From the NCBI GenBank assembly GCA_963736595.1, contig CAVTPG010000011.1, positions 434,001 through 498,000 of the forward strand: 64,000 bases of DNA. Direction: 5' to 3'. Under the pieces are notes generated by a model. It did no database searches. It was given only the letters and a program-made list of their open reading frames with translations, and was not told the origin of the DNA. The translations under genes were made by a program, and so were the position numbers. Within the stretch, counting starts at the first letter, position 1, and each line of letters begins with the position of its first letter. Of this stretch, positions 16,734 through 26,698 are shown piece after piece. Source of the stretch: Parapontixanthobacter sp963736595. GTDB lineage: Bacteria > Pseudomonadota > Alphaproteobacteria > Sphingomonadales > Sphingomonadaceae.

Positions 16734-18947
16734 ATGGGCGAGATGCCCTTTTCCGGATTGTTTAAGAAACCGCGCGATTCTGCTGGTGCAAGAGTTGCGT
16801 CCGATGGTGCGGGCGGCTTCGATCCGGCGGAAAAGCTGGCGATCGTCGAAGATCTGGAACAAACAGGGCTGGCAGCTTTCTGGGCTACCGGACCTGATGG
16901 AACACTGACTTATTGCAGCCCATCGATTGCGGCAGGTTTGGGTAAGGAATTTGCCGATCTTCGCGGACAATTACTACCAAATCTGCTAAGGCCGATTGCC
17001 AGCGACAATGATGCCCGCTCGCTTAATCTGAAACTCGGTACGCGCAAGGCCTTTGCGAATTTCACTGTTCATGCCTCCGATCAATCGCAGGACATCGTCT
17101 TGCGTTTATCGGGCCGCCCATCGTTCGACGCCTCAGGAGAATTTCAGGGCTTTCGCGGCAGCGGGATCGACATCACCGAACAATTTCGGAGCGAAGAAGA
17201 AGCCAGCCGCCTCGCCAAATATGATGCGCTGACCGGCCTCGCCAACCGTCACCGGATGGCGCAATATATCGATTCCACACTGAATTCTTTCCGTCAGGCA
17301 AAGCGGTCCTGCGCGATCCTGATGATGGATTTGGACCGTTTTAAAGCTGTCAACGATACCCTCGGCCATGCGGCAGGCGACCAGTTATTGGTGCAAGTCG
17401 CGCAGCGGTTGCAAAGTATTTTCGGAGATACCGGCGAAATCGGGCGTCTTGGCGGCGATGAATTTCAGATTATTGTGCCTGATGTGGATGATCGCGGAAA
17501 GCTGGGCGAAATCGGCAAGAAAATCATCACCATGCTGTCGCAGCCTTATTCGGTCGAGGAAGGCCGCTGCACCATCGGCGCATCGGTCGGGATTGCGATT
17601 GCGCCATATGACGGGATCGAACGCGAAGAGCTGACTCGTGCTGCCGATTTGGCATTATATTCGGCGAAGAACGGCGGACGCGGACAATTCCGGTTCTATT
17701 CCGCCGAACTCGAATACAGCGCAAATCTGCGCAAGCGCATGGAAGACGATCTATCTGATGCGATAGAGGATGGGCAATTTACGCTTGAATATCAGCCGCT
17801 AGTCGCGCTGGAAAGCAATCGCGTAGTTGCTTTGGAAGCAACCTATGTCTGGGACGATGAAGAGCGTGGGCGCGTGCCGTCTTCGACCTTTCTGCCCGTT
17901 GCAGAGGGCAGCCGTCTTATTGTGTCCATCGGCGAGTGGGCGCTGAAAAAAGCGTGCGAAGATGCGCTCAATTGGCCTGACAGCTTGCGCCTCGTCATAA
18001 ATGTGTCGCCGGTGCAATTCGGCGATAAGGATTTCGTGACGATGGTCACGCAAACGCTTGGCGAAACTGGCCTGGATCCGGCGCGGCTGGAAATTGAATT
18101 AAGCGAGGCGGTGTTTCTCTCCGATCAGGCCGCCACCGAGAAAGCGATTTCAGAATTGTTCAAGCTGGGCGTGCGCCTGTCACTGGACCAATTTGGCACG
18201 GGCTACACGTCGCTAAGCTATTTGCGCCGCGCACCATTTAGCAGCATCAAGATCGGTGAGAGCTTTTTTGAATCCACGATGATCGACGAATTGGGCGATC
18301 TGGAAATGGTCAAAGCCATCGTCGAACTGACGAAGGTTTTGGGCATGGAGACGGTCGCTGCCGGAGTCGATTCACTCGACTTGCTGGAAGCGCTGGCCAA
18401 GCGCGGCATCGGCCATGTGCAGGGCTTCGTATTCTCCGAGCCACTTGCCGCTGACAAGGTGCTGGAAGAAATTACAAGTGGTGAATGGAGGCTGGACCCG
18501 TCGCAAGATGGCTCGCAGCGGGCGGGTCGCCGGACTGTATTCCGCCGCATCGGTGTGATTCACGAAGATCATTACTACGAGGTAACATTGCGCAATTTGT
18601 CGCGCACGGGCGCAATGATAGAGGGGCTGGAAGATGTCTCGGTCGGCGTGCAATTCGTCCTGGATTTCGGTGGCGGACAATTGGCTGTGGCATCGGTCAA
18701 GCGCACCGATGACGATGTGCAGGGATTGGAGTTTGAATCCGCGCTGGTGGATGACGGGGCAGGGGGCTTGTGTACACGCCACCGTGTCTCGCCCTATGAG
18801 CTGGCGGCCGTCGGTGCTCCGCTGTCCGCGCTGCCTGCAGGCAAATATTCCGGTATGGATGCGCCATCCGGGCAAGCGCCCAGTTATGCGCAATTCAAGC
18901 TGTCGCAGCGCGCGCCCACACAAGGTCAGGGACCGCAACCGGTTTAG
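16734..18947 (+). CDS. PAS-GGDEF-EAL-PilZ protein, EAL domain degenerate (cyclic-di-GMP signalling)
   Basis: A 737-residue cytoplasmic protein with a PAS-like sensor (about 35-150), GGDEF domain (160-325), EAL domain (335-585) and PilZ domain (595-680). GGDEF is intact at 240-244, so cyclic-di-GMP synthesis is plausible; the inhibitory RxxD site upstream is absent (GDTG there). The EAL domain has lost key residues: LEAT (367-370) for EAL, DQFGTG (485-490) for DDFGTG, KIGES (506-510) for KIDxS, and VAAGVD for VAEGVE, so phosphodiesterase activity is unlikely. The PilZ motifs RTVFR (600-604) and NLSRTG (621-626) are intact, so it should bind the nucleotide. No membrane segment is visible. ATG 16743 is an alternative start. 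Confidence 0.92.
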   Translation: MGEMPFSGLFKKPRDSAGARVASDGAGGFDPAEKLAIVEDLEQTGLAAFWATGPDGTLTYCSPSIAAGLGKEFADLRGQLLPNLLRPIASDNDARSLNLKLGTRKAFANFTVHASDQSQDIVLRLSGRPSFDASGEFQGFRGSGIDITEQFRSEEEASRLAKYDALTGLANRHRMAQYIDSTLNSFRQAKRSCAILMMDLDRFKAVNDTLGHAAGDQLLVQVAQRLQSIFGDTGEIGRLGGDEFQIIVPDVDDRGKLGEIGKKIITMLSQPYSVEEGRCTIGASVGIAIAPYDGIEREELTRAADLALYSAKNGGRGQFRFYSAELEYSANLRKRMEDDLSDAIEDGQFTLEYQPLVALESNRVVALEATYVWDDEERGRVPSSTFLPVAEGSRLIVSIGEWALKKACEDALNWPDSLRLVINVSPVQFGDKDFVTMVTQTLGETGLDPARLEIELSEAVFLSDQAATEKAISELFKLGVRLSLDQFGTGYTSLSYLRRAPFSSIKIGESFFESTMIDELGDLEMVKAIVELTKVLGMETVAAGVDSLDLLEALAKRGIGHVQGFVFSEPLAADKVLEEITSGEWRLDPSQDGSQRAGRRTVFRRIGVIHEDHYYEVTLRNLSRTGAMIEGLEDVSVGVQFVLDFGGGQLAVASVKRTDDDVQGLEFESALVDDGAGGLCTRHRVSPYELAAVGAPLSALPAGKYSGMDAPSGQAPSYAQFKLSQRAPTQGQGPQPV

Positions 18948-19010
18948 CTTCGCATCAGACTTTACGAAAGGCGGCTGACAGCAGCCACCCGCGCGGCTAA
19001 AGGCACGCGC

Positions 19011-20828
19011 ATGACCGAATTATCGCTGATCCGTAACTTTTCCATCATCGCACATATCGACCACGGCAAATCGACGCTGGCCGACCGGCTGATCCAGTTT
19101 ACCGGCGGGCTGACAAAGCGCGAAATGAGCGAGCAGGTGCTCGACAATATGGATATCGAAAAAGAGCGCGGGATTACCATCAAGGCGCAGACCGTGCGCC
19201 TGAATTACACTGCCAAGGACGGGCTGACGTATCAGCTGAACCTGATGGACACGCCGGGCCACGTCGATTTCGCCTATGAAGTCAGCCGCAGCCTGGCCGC
19301 GTGCGAAGGCGCGCTGCTGGTGGTCGATGCGGCGCAGGGAGTCGAGGCGCAGACGCTGGCCAATGTCTATCAGTCGATCGAGCATGACCACGAGATCGTG
19401 CCGATCATCAATAAGATCGACCTGCCCGCCGCCGAGCCTGAACAGGTGCGCGCCGAAATCGAGGAAGTGATTGGGCTGGACGCTTCCGAAGCGGTCCTGA
19501 CTTCCGCCAAATCCGGCATCGGGATCGAGGACGTGCTTGAAGCCGTCGTCGCAAAAATTCCGCCGCCCAAAGGTGAACGCGATGCCCCGCTAAAAGCCAT
19601 GCTGGTTGATAGCTGGTATGACCCGTATCTTGGTGTCGTTATTCTGGTACGTGTGCTGGCCGGCGTTTTGAAAAAAGGGCAGCAGATTACCTTCATGGCC
19701 GGCGGGACGCAGCATCTGGTCGATCGAGTCGGCTGTATGCGCCCCAAAATCGAGCAATTGCCCGAGCTTGGCCCCGGCGAAATCGGCTTCATCACCGCAC
19801 AAATCAAAGAGGTCGAGCAGGCCCGTGTTGGCGACACAATCACCACGGTCAAGAACGGTGCTACAGAGGCTTTGCCAGGCTATAAGGAAGTTCAGCCGGT
19901 CGTGTTCTGCGGGTTATTCCCGGTCGATGCCGCCGATTTTGAAAAGCTGCGCGAATCCATCGCCAAGCTGCGCCTCAATGATGCCAGTTTCAGCTTCGAA
20001 ATGGAATCCAGCGCCGCGCTGGGCTTCGGTTTCCGCGCCGGTTTCCTTGGCCTGCTGCATCTGGAGATCATTCAGGAGCGTTTGACCCGCGAATATGATC
20101 TCGACCTGATTACCACCGCGCCATCGGTGGTTTATCGCATCCATCTCAGCAAATCCAAAAACGATGATGCGCGCGAGCTGATGCTTCACAATCCCGCCGA
20201 TTATCCCGACCCCAGCCGGATCGAGACGATCGAAGAGCCGTGGATCAAAGCGACCATTTATACGCCTGACGAACATCTCGGCAGTATCCTGAAATTGTGT
20301 CAGGACCGGCGCGGGGTGCAGGTCAATCTCACCTATGTCGGGGGGCGCGCGCAAGTAACATACGAATTGCCGCTGAACGAAGTCGTGTTCGATTTCTACG
20401 ACCGGTTGAAATCCATTTCGCGCGGCTATGCCAGTTTCGATTACGAACAGATTGGCCTGCGCGAAGGGGACCTCGTCAAGATGAACATTCTCGTGAATAA
20501 CGAGCCGGTCGATGCGCTGTCCATGATCGTGCATCGCGGGGTGGCCGAGGCGCGCGGGCGGCATATGTGCGAGCGGCTGAAAGACCTCATCCCGCGGCAT
20601 CTGTTCAAAATCCCGGTGCAGGCGGCGATCGGCGGCAAGGTGATTGCGCGCGAGACGATCGCGGCGATGCGCAAGGATGTAACCGCGAAATGTTATGGCG
20701 GGGATATTTCGCGCAAGAAAAAGCTGCTGGAAAAGCAGAAGAAGGGCAAGGCCAAGATGCGCGAATATGGCAATGTGAGCATCCCGCAGGAAGCATTTAT
20801 TGCTGCACTGCGGATGGGGGAGGAGTAA
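19011..20828 (+). CDS. lepA: Elongation factor 4 (LepA GTPase)
   Basis: A 605-residue ribosome back-translocase/biogenesis GTPase. The G1 motif AHIDHGKSTLADRL, effector RGITIKAQTV, DTPGHVDF and NKIDLP are all present, and the LepA-specific C-terminus (YGGDISRKKKLLEKQKKGK, then MREYGNVSIPQEAFIAAL) is complete. Start ATG 19011 follows a 63-nt gap after the c-di-GMP gene. It is a single-copy housekeeping gene with no oddities. Confidence 0.98.
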   Translation: MTELSLIRNFSIIAHIDHGKSTLADRLIQFTGGLTKREMSEQVLDNMDIEKERGITIKAQTVRLNYTAKDGLTYQLNLMDTPGHVDFAYEVSRSLAACEGALLVVDAAQGVEAQTLANVYQSIEHDHEIVPIINKIDLPAAEPEQVRAEIEEVIGLDASEAVLTSAKSGIGIEDVLEAVVAKIPPPKGERDAPLKAMLVDSWYDPYLGVVILVRVLAGVLKKGQQITFMAGGTQHLVDRVGCMRPKIEQLPELGPGEIGFITAQIKEVEQARVGDTITTVKNGATEALPGYKEVQPVVFCGLFPVDAADFEKLRESIAKLRLNDASFSFEMESSAALGFGFRAGFLGLLHLEIIQERLTREYDLDLITTAPSVVYRIHLSKSKNDDARELMLHNPADYPDPSRIETIEEPWIKATIYTPDEHLGSILKLCQDRRGVQVNLTYVGGRAQVTYELPLNEVVFDFYDRLKSISRGYASFDYEQIGLREGDLVKMNILVNNEPVDALSMIVHRGVAEARGRHMCERLKDLIPRHLFKIPVQAAIGGKVIARETIAAMRKDVTAKCYGGDISRKKKLLEKQKKGKAKMREYGNVSIPQEAFIAALRMGEE

Positions 20829-20850
20829 CCAGCGCGCTGACAATAGCCAA

Positions 20851-20868
20851 ACGTTGCTCGAGCAACGT
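20851..20868. repeat. Perfect 18-bp palindrome
   Basis: ACGTTGCTCGAGCAACGT reads the same on both strands, 23 nt after the lepA stop codon. There is no loop and no T run, so it suits a dimeric DNA-binding protein better than a terminator. The protein is unknown. Confidence 0.55.
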
Positions 20869-20911
20869 GCAGGCTAATGGCGGCGTAACGGCGCGGGGCG
20901 GCGTCACCAAG

Positions 20912-21178
20912 CTAATTGCGGTGTGACAGGTAAACTGTCGGCTTTCCAAATTTGATGTGGCCCACCAAAAGACACCTACTCCAAGATCTAATATCAAGCG
21001 TCCCAACCGCTAAATCTTCGGGCATGGCATACGGCTCGATCATCTCCAGCATCTTCGCTTGAACGGGTCGCCCCGACACTGGCGTAAGTTCAGCCCCCAT
21101 GCTCTTAAAGAGCCAAGCATTAGCGCGCAAAATTTGCCTTCAGGATTTGCCTTCACGACTGTATTCCCTGTGTTTCAT
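20912..21178 (-). pseudogene. Possible small gene interrupted by an in-frame TGA
   Basis: From ATG 21178 the minus strand encodes MKHREYSREGKS, then TGA (21140-21142), and the same frame continues RQILRANAWLFKSMGAELT to a stop at 20912. Together they would give an 88-residue protein if the TGA were TGG (Trp). The downstream part alone could start at TTG 21130 or ATG 21097. I recognise no family. The continuity across the stop in one frame suggests a real gene with a nonsense change or a base error, but the evidence is thin. Confidence 0.3.
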
Positions 21179-21299
21179 GGTGTAGGATTTGGCTCCTGAA
21201 ATGCGCAGAAAACCGGGATAGTCGAAAAGCGGGATAAACAGGCCAGGCTGCGCGGCTTTCACTTGGCGTTCAGCATGGAGCGCGTTATAGCGCCGACCC

Positions 21300-22130
21300 A
21301 TGATCGACACGACGCGCACCGCCCGAACCTCAACTGTCAATTCCGGGCCTGTAAAGCGCCTGTCCGCGGTGATGGCCTGCGGCGCTGCGCTGGCGCTGAC
21401 GGCCTGCGCATCGACGCCGAAAGGTCCCAACGACACCGCTTATATCGCGCGGGATGTCGAGACGCTCTATGCCGAGGCCAAGAGCCGGCTCGACCGGGGC
21501 AATCCGACGGTGGCGGCGGCGCTGTTCGACGAGGTGGAACGGCAGCATCCCTATTCGCCATGGTCGCGGCGGGCGCAGCTGATGAGTGCGTTCAGCTATT
21601 ATGTGGCGCGCGATTACAACAAGGCGATTGCGAGTTCTCAGCGGTTCCTCTCGATCCATCCGGGCAACAAGGATGCGCCTTATGCGTATTATTTGATCGG
21701 CCTTAGTTATTACGAGCAGATCAGCGATGTGCAGCGCGATCAGAAGATTACCGAGCAAGCGCAGGTTGCTTTGCGCGAAGTTGTGCGGCGCTTCCCGAAT
21801 ACGTCCTATGCAGCCGATGCTTCGCTGAAGATCGATCTGGTGCAGGATCATCTGGGCGGGAAGGAAATGGAGATCGGGCGGTTTTATCAGCGGTCGGGTC
21901 GCTGGCTGGCGGCGCAGATCCGGTTTCAGAACGTGATCGATAATTTCCAGACGACGAGCCATGCCGCCGAAGCACTATACCGGTTGACCGAAAGTAGTCT
22001 TGCTTTGGGTGTGCCGACAGAGGCGAAGAAATATGCGGCGGTGTTGGGCGCGAACTATCCCGGCAGCGAATGGTACGAGAAAGCTTTCGAGCTGGTCGAA
22101 GACCATGCGGCGGGCGTAACTGCCACTTAG
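21300..22130 (+). CDS. bamD: Outer membrane protein assembly factor BamD (lipoprotein)
   Basis: A 276-residue BamD, the TPR lipoprotein of the BAM complex that inserts beta-barrel proteins into the outer membrane. The lipobox is LTAC with Cys36 as the lipidated residue, preceded by a hydrophobic segment (VMACGAALALTAC). The mature part shows the tetratricopeptide pattern (DTAYIARDVETLYAEAKSRL, GNPTVAAALFDEVERQHPYS). The ATG at 21300 gives a signal peptide with a rather long n-region; ATG 21372 is too close to the lipobox. It is followed by recN and ligA, the conserved alphaproteobacterial order. Confidence 0.93.
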   Translation: MIDTTRTARTSTVNSGPVKRLSAVMACGAALALTACASTPKGPNDTAYIARDVETLYAEAKSRLDRGNPTVAAALFDEVERQHPYSPWSRRAQLMSAFSYYVARDYNKAIASSQRFLSIHPGNKDAPYAYYLIGLSYYEQISDVQRDQKITEQAQVALREVVRRFPNTSYAADASLKIDLVQDHLGGKEMEIGRFYQRSGRWLAAQIRFQNVIDNFQTTSHAAEALYRLTESSLALGVPTEAKKYAAVLGANYPGSEWYEKAFELVEDHAAGVTAT

Positions 22131-22241
22131 TTTTTGCCGCGTGCGGAAAGCTACGTTGCAGGTCGCTCTGAAACCCACTCTGTCTCTGACACACGAAATC
22201 CGTGACGCGCGCTTGCCCTTGCGCTAACCAACGCAGCAACG

Positions 22242-23906
22242 ATGCTGACTCGCCTTTCCATACGAAATATCGTGCTGATCGAGGCGCTGGATCTCGACTT
22301 TTCCGGCGGGCTTGGCGTGCTGACGGGCGAGACAGGCGCGGGCAAATCGATCCTGCTGGATGCATTGGGTCTGGTGTTGGGCAATCGCGCAGATAGCGGA
22401 CTGGTGCGGGCTGGCGAAGATAAGGCGAGCGTTACGGCATCGCTGGAATTTGCAAAGCTGCCGCCTGCGTTGCACGCTATTCTTGACGAGGCGGACATCG
22501 AGCGGGACGACGGAGAGCCGTTGCTTATTCGTCGGCAGTTGAAAGCGGATGGCAAGAGCAAGGCTTTTATCAACGATCAGCCGGTTGGCGTTGCCCTGCT
22601 TCGGGAGATGGCGACGCATCTCGTCGAATTGCACGGTCAGCACGATGATCGCGGGCTGGTCAATCCCAGCGGCCACCGGATGCTGCTCGATCGATATGCG
22701 GGGGTCGATACCAACGATATTGCGAGCGCTTGGAGTGAGTGGCGCGCTGCGCAGCAGCAGCTTGCCACAGCGCGCGAGAGCGTAGAGCAAGCCAAGGTGG
22801 ATCAGGATTTGCTGCTGGCCCATCTGGCGGAATTGTCGGCGCTGGAGCCGGTTGCCGGCGAGGAAGCGCGGCTGGCAGAAACACGGGCCTTGATGCAAAA
22901 AGGCGAGCGGCTGTCTGGCGAGTTGGAAGAGCTGCGCAAATTGTGGGACGGTTCGGACTCGCCTTTGGCATCGCTACGTGTGGCGGCGCGTAAAGTCGAT
23001 CGGATCGCAGCGGACCATCCATTTCTGACCGAAGCGCTACAAGCATTGGATCGCGCGGTAATCGAGACAGGCGAAGCCGAAGACAAGCTGACGGCGGCGG
23101 CAGAAGCGCTGATCCACGAGCCTGCCGCGTTGGATGAAGCGGAAACGCGACTGTTCGATCTGCGCGCATTGGCGCGAAAACATCGCTGCGAAGTCGATGA
23201 ATTGCCTGAGAAGATGCGCGAAATGCGTGGTCTGCTTGACCAAATCGAAGGCGGTGAAGCGCAGCTGGATGCGCTGGAAGCGGCTGCGCGCGAAGCGGGA
23301 GAGGTTTATCGCAGACGCGCCGCTGTCTTGCATGAGACGCGGGTGAAAGCAGCGCGAAAGCTGGACAAGGCAGTGGCGGCGGAGTTGGCCCCGCTTAAGC
23401 TGGACGCTGCACGGTTTCAGACGCGGGTCGAGGAGCGGCCCGAAGAACGCTGGAGCGCATCTGGTATGGACAGCGTCGAATTCCTGATTGCCACCAATCC
23501 GGGTGCGCCGTTTGCGCCGCTCGGCAAGATTGCATCCGGCGGTGAATTGTCTCGGTTTATCTTGGCGATGAAAGTGGCTTTGGCCGAACAAGGCGGCGCG
23601 GCAACGGTCATTTTCGACGAGATCGACCGGGGTGTGGGCGGAGCGGTGGCTTCGGCAATTGGCGACCGCTTGGCGCGGTTGGCCGATGGCGGGCAATTGC
23701 TGGCCGTAACGCACAGTCCGCAAGTCGCGGCGCGTGGCACGGTGCACTACATGATTGCAAAGACCAGCAAAGGCACGGTCACGCGCACGTCTGTCGGCTT
23801 GCTGGACGAGGCTGCGCGCAAGGAAGAGATTGCGCGGATGCTATCGGGCGCCGTAGTGACCGATGAAGCCCGCGCTCAGGCCGATCGGCTGCTGGAGGGC
23901 GTGTGA
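22242..23906 (+). CDS. recN: DNA repair protein RecN
   Basis: A 554-residue SMC-like ATPase acting in double-strand-break repair. The Walker A motif GETGAGKSILLDALGL is near the N-terminus, coiled-coil arms (Ala, Glu, Arg and Leu rich, about 160-350) follow, and the signature and Walker B segments (ASGGELSRFILAMKVAL, VIFDEIDRGVGG) are near the C-terminus. It overlaps the ligA start by 4 nt (GTGA at 23903-23906). No SOS box was recognised in the 111 nt before it. Confidence 0.97.
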   Translation: MLTRLSIRNIVLIEALDLDFSGGLGVLTGETGAGKSILLDALGLVLGNRADSGLVRAGEDKASVTASLEFAKLPPALHAILDEADIERDDGEPLLIRRQLKADGKSKAFINDQPVGVALLREMATHLVELHGQHDDRGLVNPSGHRMLLDRYAGVDTNDIASAWSEWRAAQQQLATARESVEQAKVDQDLLLAHLAELSALEPVAGEEARLAETRALMQKGERLSGELEELRKLWDGSDSPLASLRVAARKVDRIAADHPFLTEALQALDRAVIETGEAEDKLTAAAEALIHEPAALDEAETRLFDLRALARKHRCEVDELPEKMREMRGLLDQIEGGEAQLDALEAAAREAGEVYRRRAAVLHETRVKAARKLDKAVAAELAPLKLDAARFQTRVEERPEERWSASGMDSVEFLIATNPGAPFAPLGKIASGGELSRFILAMKVALAEQGGAATVIFDEIDRGVGGAVASAIGDRLARLADGGQLLAVTHSPQVAARGTVHYMIAKTSKGTVTRTSVGLLDEAARKEEIARMLSGAVVTDEARAQADRLLEGV

Positions 23907-25953
23907 GCGGCGAAATTGACGAGGTTGCCGCTGCCAATGAATTGATGCGGCTGGCCAAGCAGATTGCGCAGCATAACCGCCTGTATCATGCTGATGATGC
24001 GCCGGAAATTACGGATCAGGAGTTTGATGCGCTGGTGCGGCGCAACGCCGAATTGGAAGCTGCGTTTCCGCATCTGATCCGCGAGGATAGTCCAAGCAAA
24101 CAGGTGGGGCACGAAGTCGCTGCATCGCCCTTATCCAAAATTACCCATGCGCAGCGAATGCTCAGCCTCGACAATGCGTTTTCCGATGAGGAGCTACTGG
24201 AATTTGTGGCGCGGGTGCGGCGATTTTTAAGCCTTACAGACGACGAGCCGGTTGCATTGACAGCAGAAGACAAGATCGACGGGCTGTCATGCAGCTTGCG
24301 TTACGAAGACGGCAAACTGGTTATGGCCGCCACGCGCGGGGACGGGCAGATCGGTGAGAATGTGACGCCCAATGTCGCTCATATCGCTGACATTCCGCAA
24401 AGCCTAGACGATGGCGATGTACCCGACGTGCTGGAAGTGCGTGGCGAGGTTTATATGGCGCGTGCTGCCTTTGCGGATCTAAACAAGGCGCAGGAGCAAG
24501 CGGGCGAGAAGCTGTTTGCCAACCCGCGCAATGCCGCCGCGGGATCACTGCGCCAGAAAGATGCGCAAGTCACTGCTGACAGACCATTGCGTTTCTGGGC
24601 GCATGGGTGGGGCGAGGTAAGCAATGTGCCGGGCGATAACCAATCGACAGTGATCGCCAAGCTGTCGCAATGGGGCTTTCCCGTTTCGCCCGAGTTTCGC
24701 TTGGTTGCCAATACCAAAGAAATGCTAACCGCTTATAGCGCGATTGCTGATGCGCGACCCGATTTACCTTACGAGATCGATGGGGTCGTTTACAAAGTGG
24801 ACCGGCTCGACTGGCAGGCGCGTCTGGGCTTTGTTGCAAAGGCTCCGCGTTGGGCGATTGCGCGAAAGTTTCCGGCAGAACAGGCGGAAACTACGCTGGA
24901 ACGGATCGACATTCAGGTCGGGCGAACAGGTAAGTTGACCCCAGTCGGTAGGTTGTCGCCCGGTGCTGGTGGGCGGCGTAACAGTAACGAATGTCACACT
25001 GCACAATCGTGACGAAATTGCTCGGCTGGGGGTGCGTCCCGAAGACCGCATTGTCATTCAGCGCGCGGGCGATGTGATCCCGCAAGTCGTGGAAAATTTG
25101 ACGCGCGAGATGGAGCGCAAGCGCTTATAATTTCCCCGAACATTGTCCGGAATGCGACAGTGAGGCGGTGGCCGAAGAGGGCGAGGTCGATGTACGTTGC
25201 ACCGGCGGGCTGATCTGTCCGGCGCAGAGATCGGAGCGGTTGAAGCACTTCGTCAGTCGCGGCGCGCTGGACATCGATGGTCTGGGCGAGCGTACAATCG
25301 ATCAGTTTATCGGTGAGAGCTGGCTTAACAATCCCGCAGATATTTTCCGTCTAAGCGAGCGACGAGAAGAAATACTCGCTCTGGAAGGATGGAAAGAAAA
25401 GTCAGTCGATAATCTGCTCGCAGGTATCGAAGCTAAGCGCAAACCGGACGCTGCGCGTTTATTGTTCGGTTTAGGCATACGCCATGTCGGCGCGGTAACC
25501 TCGCGCGATCTTTTGAAGCACTTTGGCGATTTGCCAGCTTTATGCGATGCTGCGGAGAATGCCGAAGCCTTGGCAGAAATTACCGCGATCGACGGCATTG
25601 GCGATGCGGTGGCGAATTCGCTGCATAACTTCTTCCACGAGCCACATAACAGGGAAGTCTGGACAGACCTGCTGAAGCAAGTCGAGCCCCCGCCATTTGT
25701 GGTCGAAACGCGCGATAGTCCGGTTGCGGGTAAGACGGTCGTATTTACCGGAAAGCTGGAAACAATGAGCCGCGACGAGGCGAAGGCTCAGGCAGAGCGG
25801 CTGGGCGCCAAACCATCCGGTTCCGTCAGCGCAAAAACCGATCTGATTGTCGCGGGTCCGGGCGCTGGTTCGAAGCTGAAGAAAGCAGCGGAGTTGGGCA
25901 TCGAGGTGTGGGAAGAGGCGCAGTGGTCGGAGATGGTCGCGGCGGCAAGCTGA
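23903..25953 (+). CDS. ligA: NAD-dependent DNA ligase, split by two frame breaks in this assembly
   Basis: LigA seals nicks in DNA using NAD+. The adenylation lysine is in AEDKIDGLSCSLRYEDG. The first frame runs from GTG 23903 to about 24960, where an extra C in CCC (24959-24961) shifts the frame; removing it gives SPVLVGGVTVTNVTLHNRDE. A second break near 25120-25126 restores YNFPEHCPECDSEAVAEEG with the zinc-finger cysteines, the HhH region and a C-terminal BRCT domain to 25953. The corrected length (about 683 residues) is normal. Two indels in an essential gene point to sequence error. GTG is the start, as it overlaps the recN stop. Confidence 0.92.
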
Positions 25954-25954
25954 G

Positions 25955-26698
25955 CTATTTGGCGACTTGCTCCGGCACCCATTTCATCACCCCGCCGGAC
26001 AGCGGCGTCCACCAACCCGTTTTTACGCCCGCTTCCGCCAAAATATTTCCGACCCAGCTATTGCAGGTTGTCAGCGGCGTGTAGCGGCCCAGCGCATCGT
26101 GATGCACATCGCCCGGCTGATAGCTGGTATAGGCTACCCTGTTCGCACCGTCTTTGATCGGCGGCAAAGCGGCTTCGATCTGCTGCACAAGTCGCTGATA
26201 CTCGTCTTTACGCAGGCGAAGAGGCCGATGGTTCGGGCCTGGCGCTGGCCGTACATAATGCGCGATCCGCAGCAAGGTATCACCGCCAATCGTCACAACG
26301 CGCAACGCCGTAAGCGGATTGAGATCGGACCAGGTCGCGACATCCAGAAACACTTCGCGCTCACCCCATCCAACCGCAATATGAGTCGGCAATTCGCCGG
26401 AAGGAGTCGGCTGCGCGGCGCTGGGAAAGACCTCACGCCAATCATGCACCTCCGTAACGATAGGCATGATCAAGCCGGTATGGACACCGTTCGTCTCTAC
26501 CATGATGGTTATGCCGTCATCCGGCTCTGTCCAGTCAGCGTTGCGGGGGATCGAACTGCCGATCCAGGCTGCAAGAAAGTACAGGGCGATTATGCCAAGC
26601 AGCGCCGCGATCAGCCGACTGAGCCACTTTCTGACCCGCGCACCAACGCGTGACTTGCGCAAGGCTACCGGCGCTTGCGAAGCCACAGGATCGACCAT
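25955..26698 (-). CDS. DUF2459 (TIGR02117) family protein, membrane-anchored
   Basis: A 247-residue protein with a basic N-terminus and one membrane helix (about residues 31-47, IAALLGIIALYFLAAW), then a periplasmic domain. The stretches VETNGVHTGLIMPI, HIAVGWGEREVFLDVATW and TPLTTCNSWVGNIL match the DUF2459/TIGR02117 family; the His and Cys positions are compatible with a papain-like fold, but no activity is known. Its start overlaps the 3' end of prmA by 34 nt; a shorter start is possible. It is convergent with ligA, one base apart. Confidence 0.85.
   Translation of the reverse strand: MVDPVASQAPVALRKSRVGARVRKWLSRLIAALLGIIALYFLAAWIGSSIPRNADWTEPDDGITIMVETNGVHTGLIMPIVTEVHDWREVFPSAAQPTPSGELPTHIAVGWGEREVFLDVATWSDLNPLTALRVVTIGGDTLLRIAHYVRPAPGPNHRPLRLRKDEYQRLVQQIEAALPPIKDGANRVAYTSYQPGDVHHDALGRYTPLTTCNSWVGNILAEAGVKTGWWTPLSGGVMKWVPEQVAK

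Larger units (their letters stand above)
20829..21299. other. 471-nt stretch between lepA and bamD without an intact recognised gene
   Basis: The stretch contains an 18-bp perfect palindrome just after lepA and a leftward open frame broken by one TGA (see separate entries). The promoter of bamD must lie at its right end. I see no tRNA, terminator with a T run, or mobile element. Confidence 0.6.

Noticed and set aside
21140..21436. A 98-codon minus-strand frame overlapping the bamD start
   Set aside because: Its upper part is antisense to the bamD signal peptide; only the lower end is kept, as part of the possible broken small gene.
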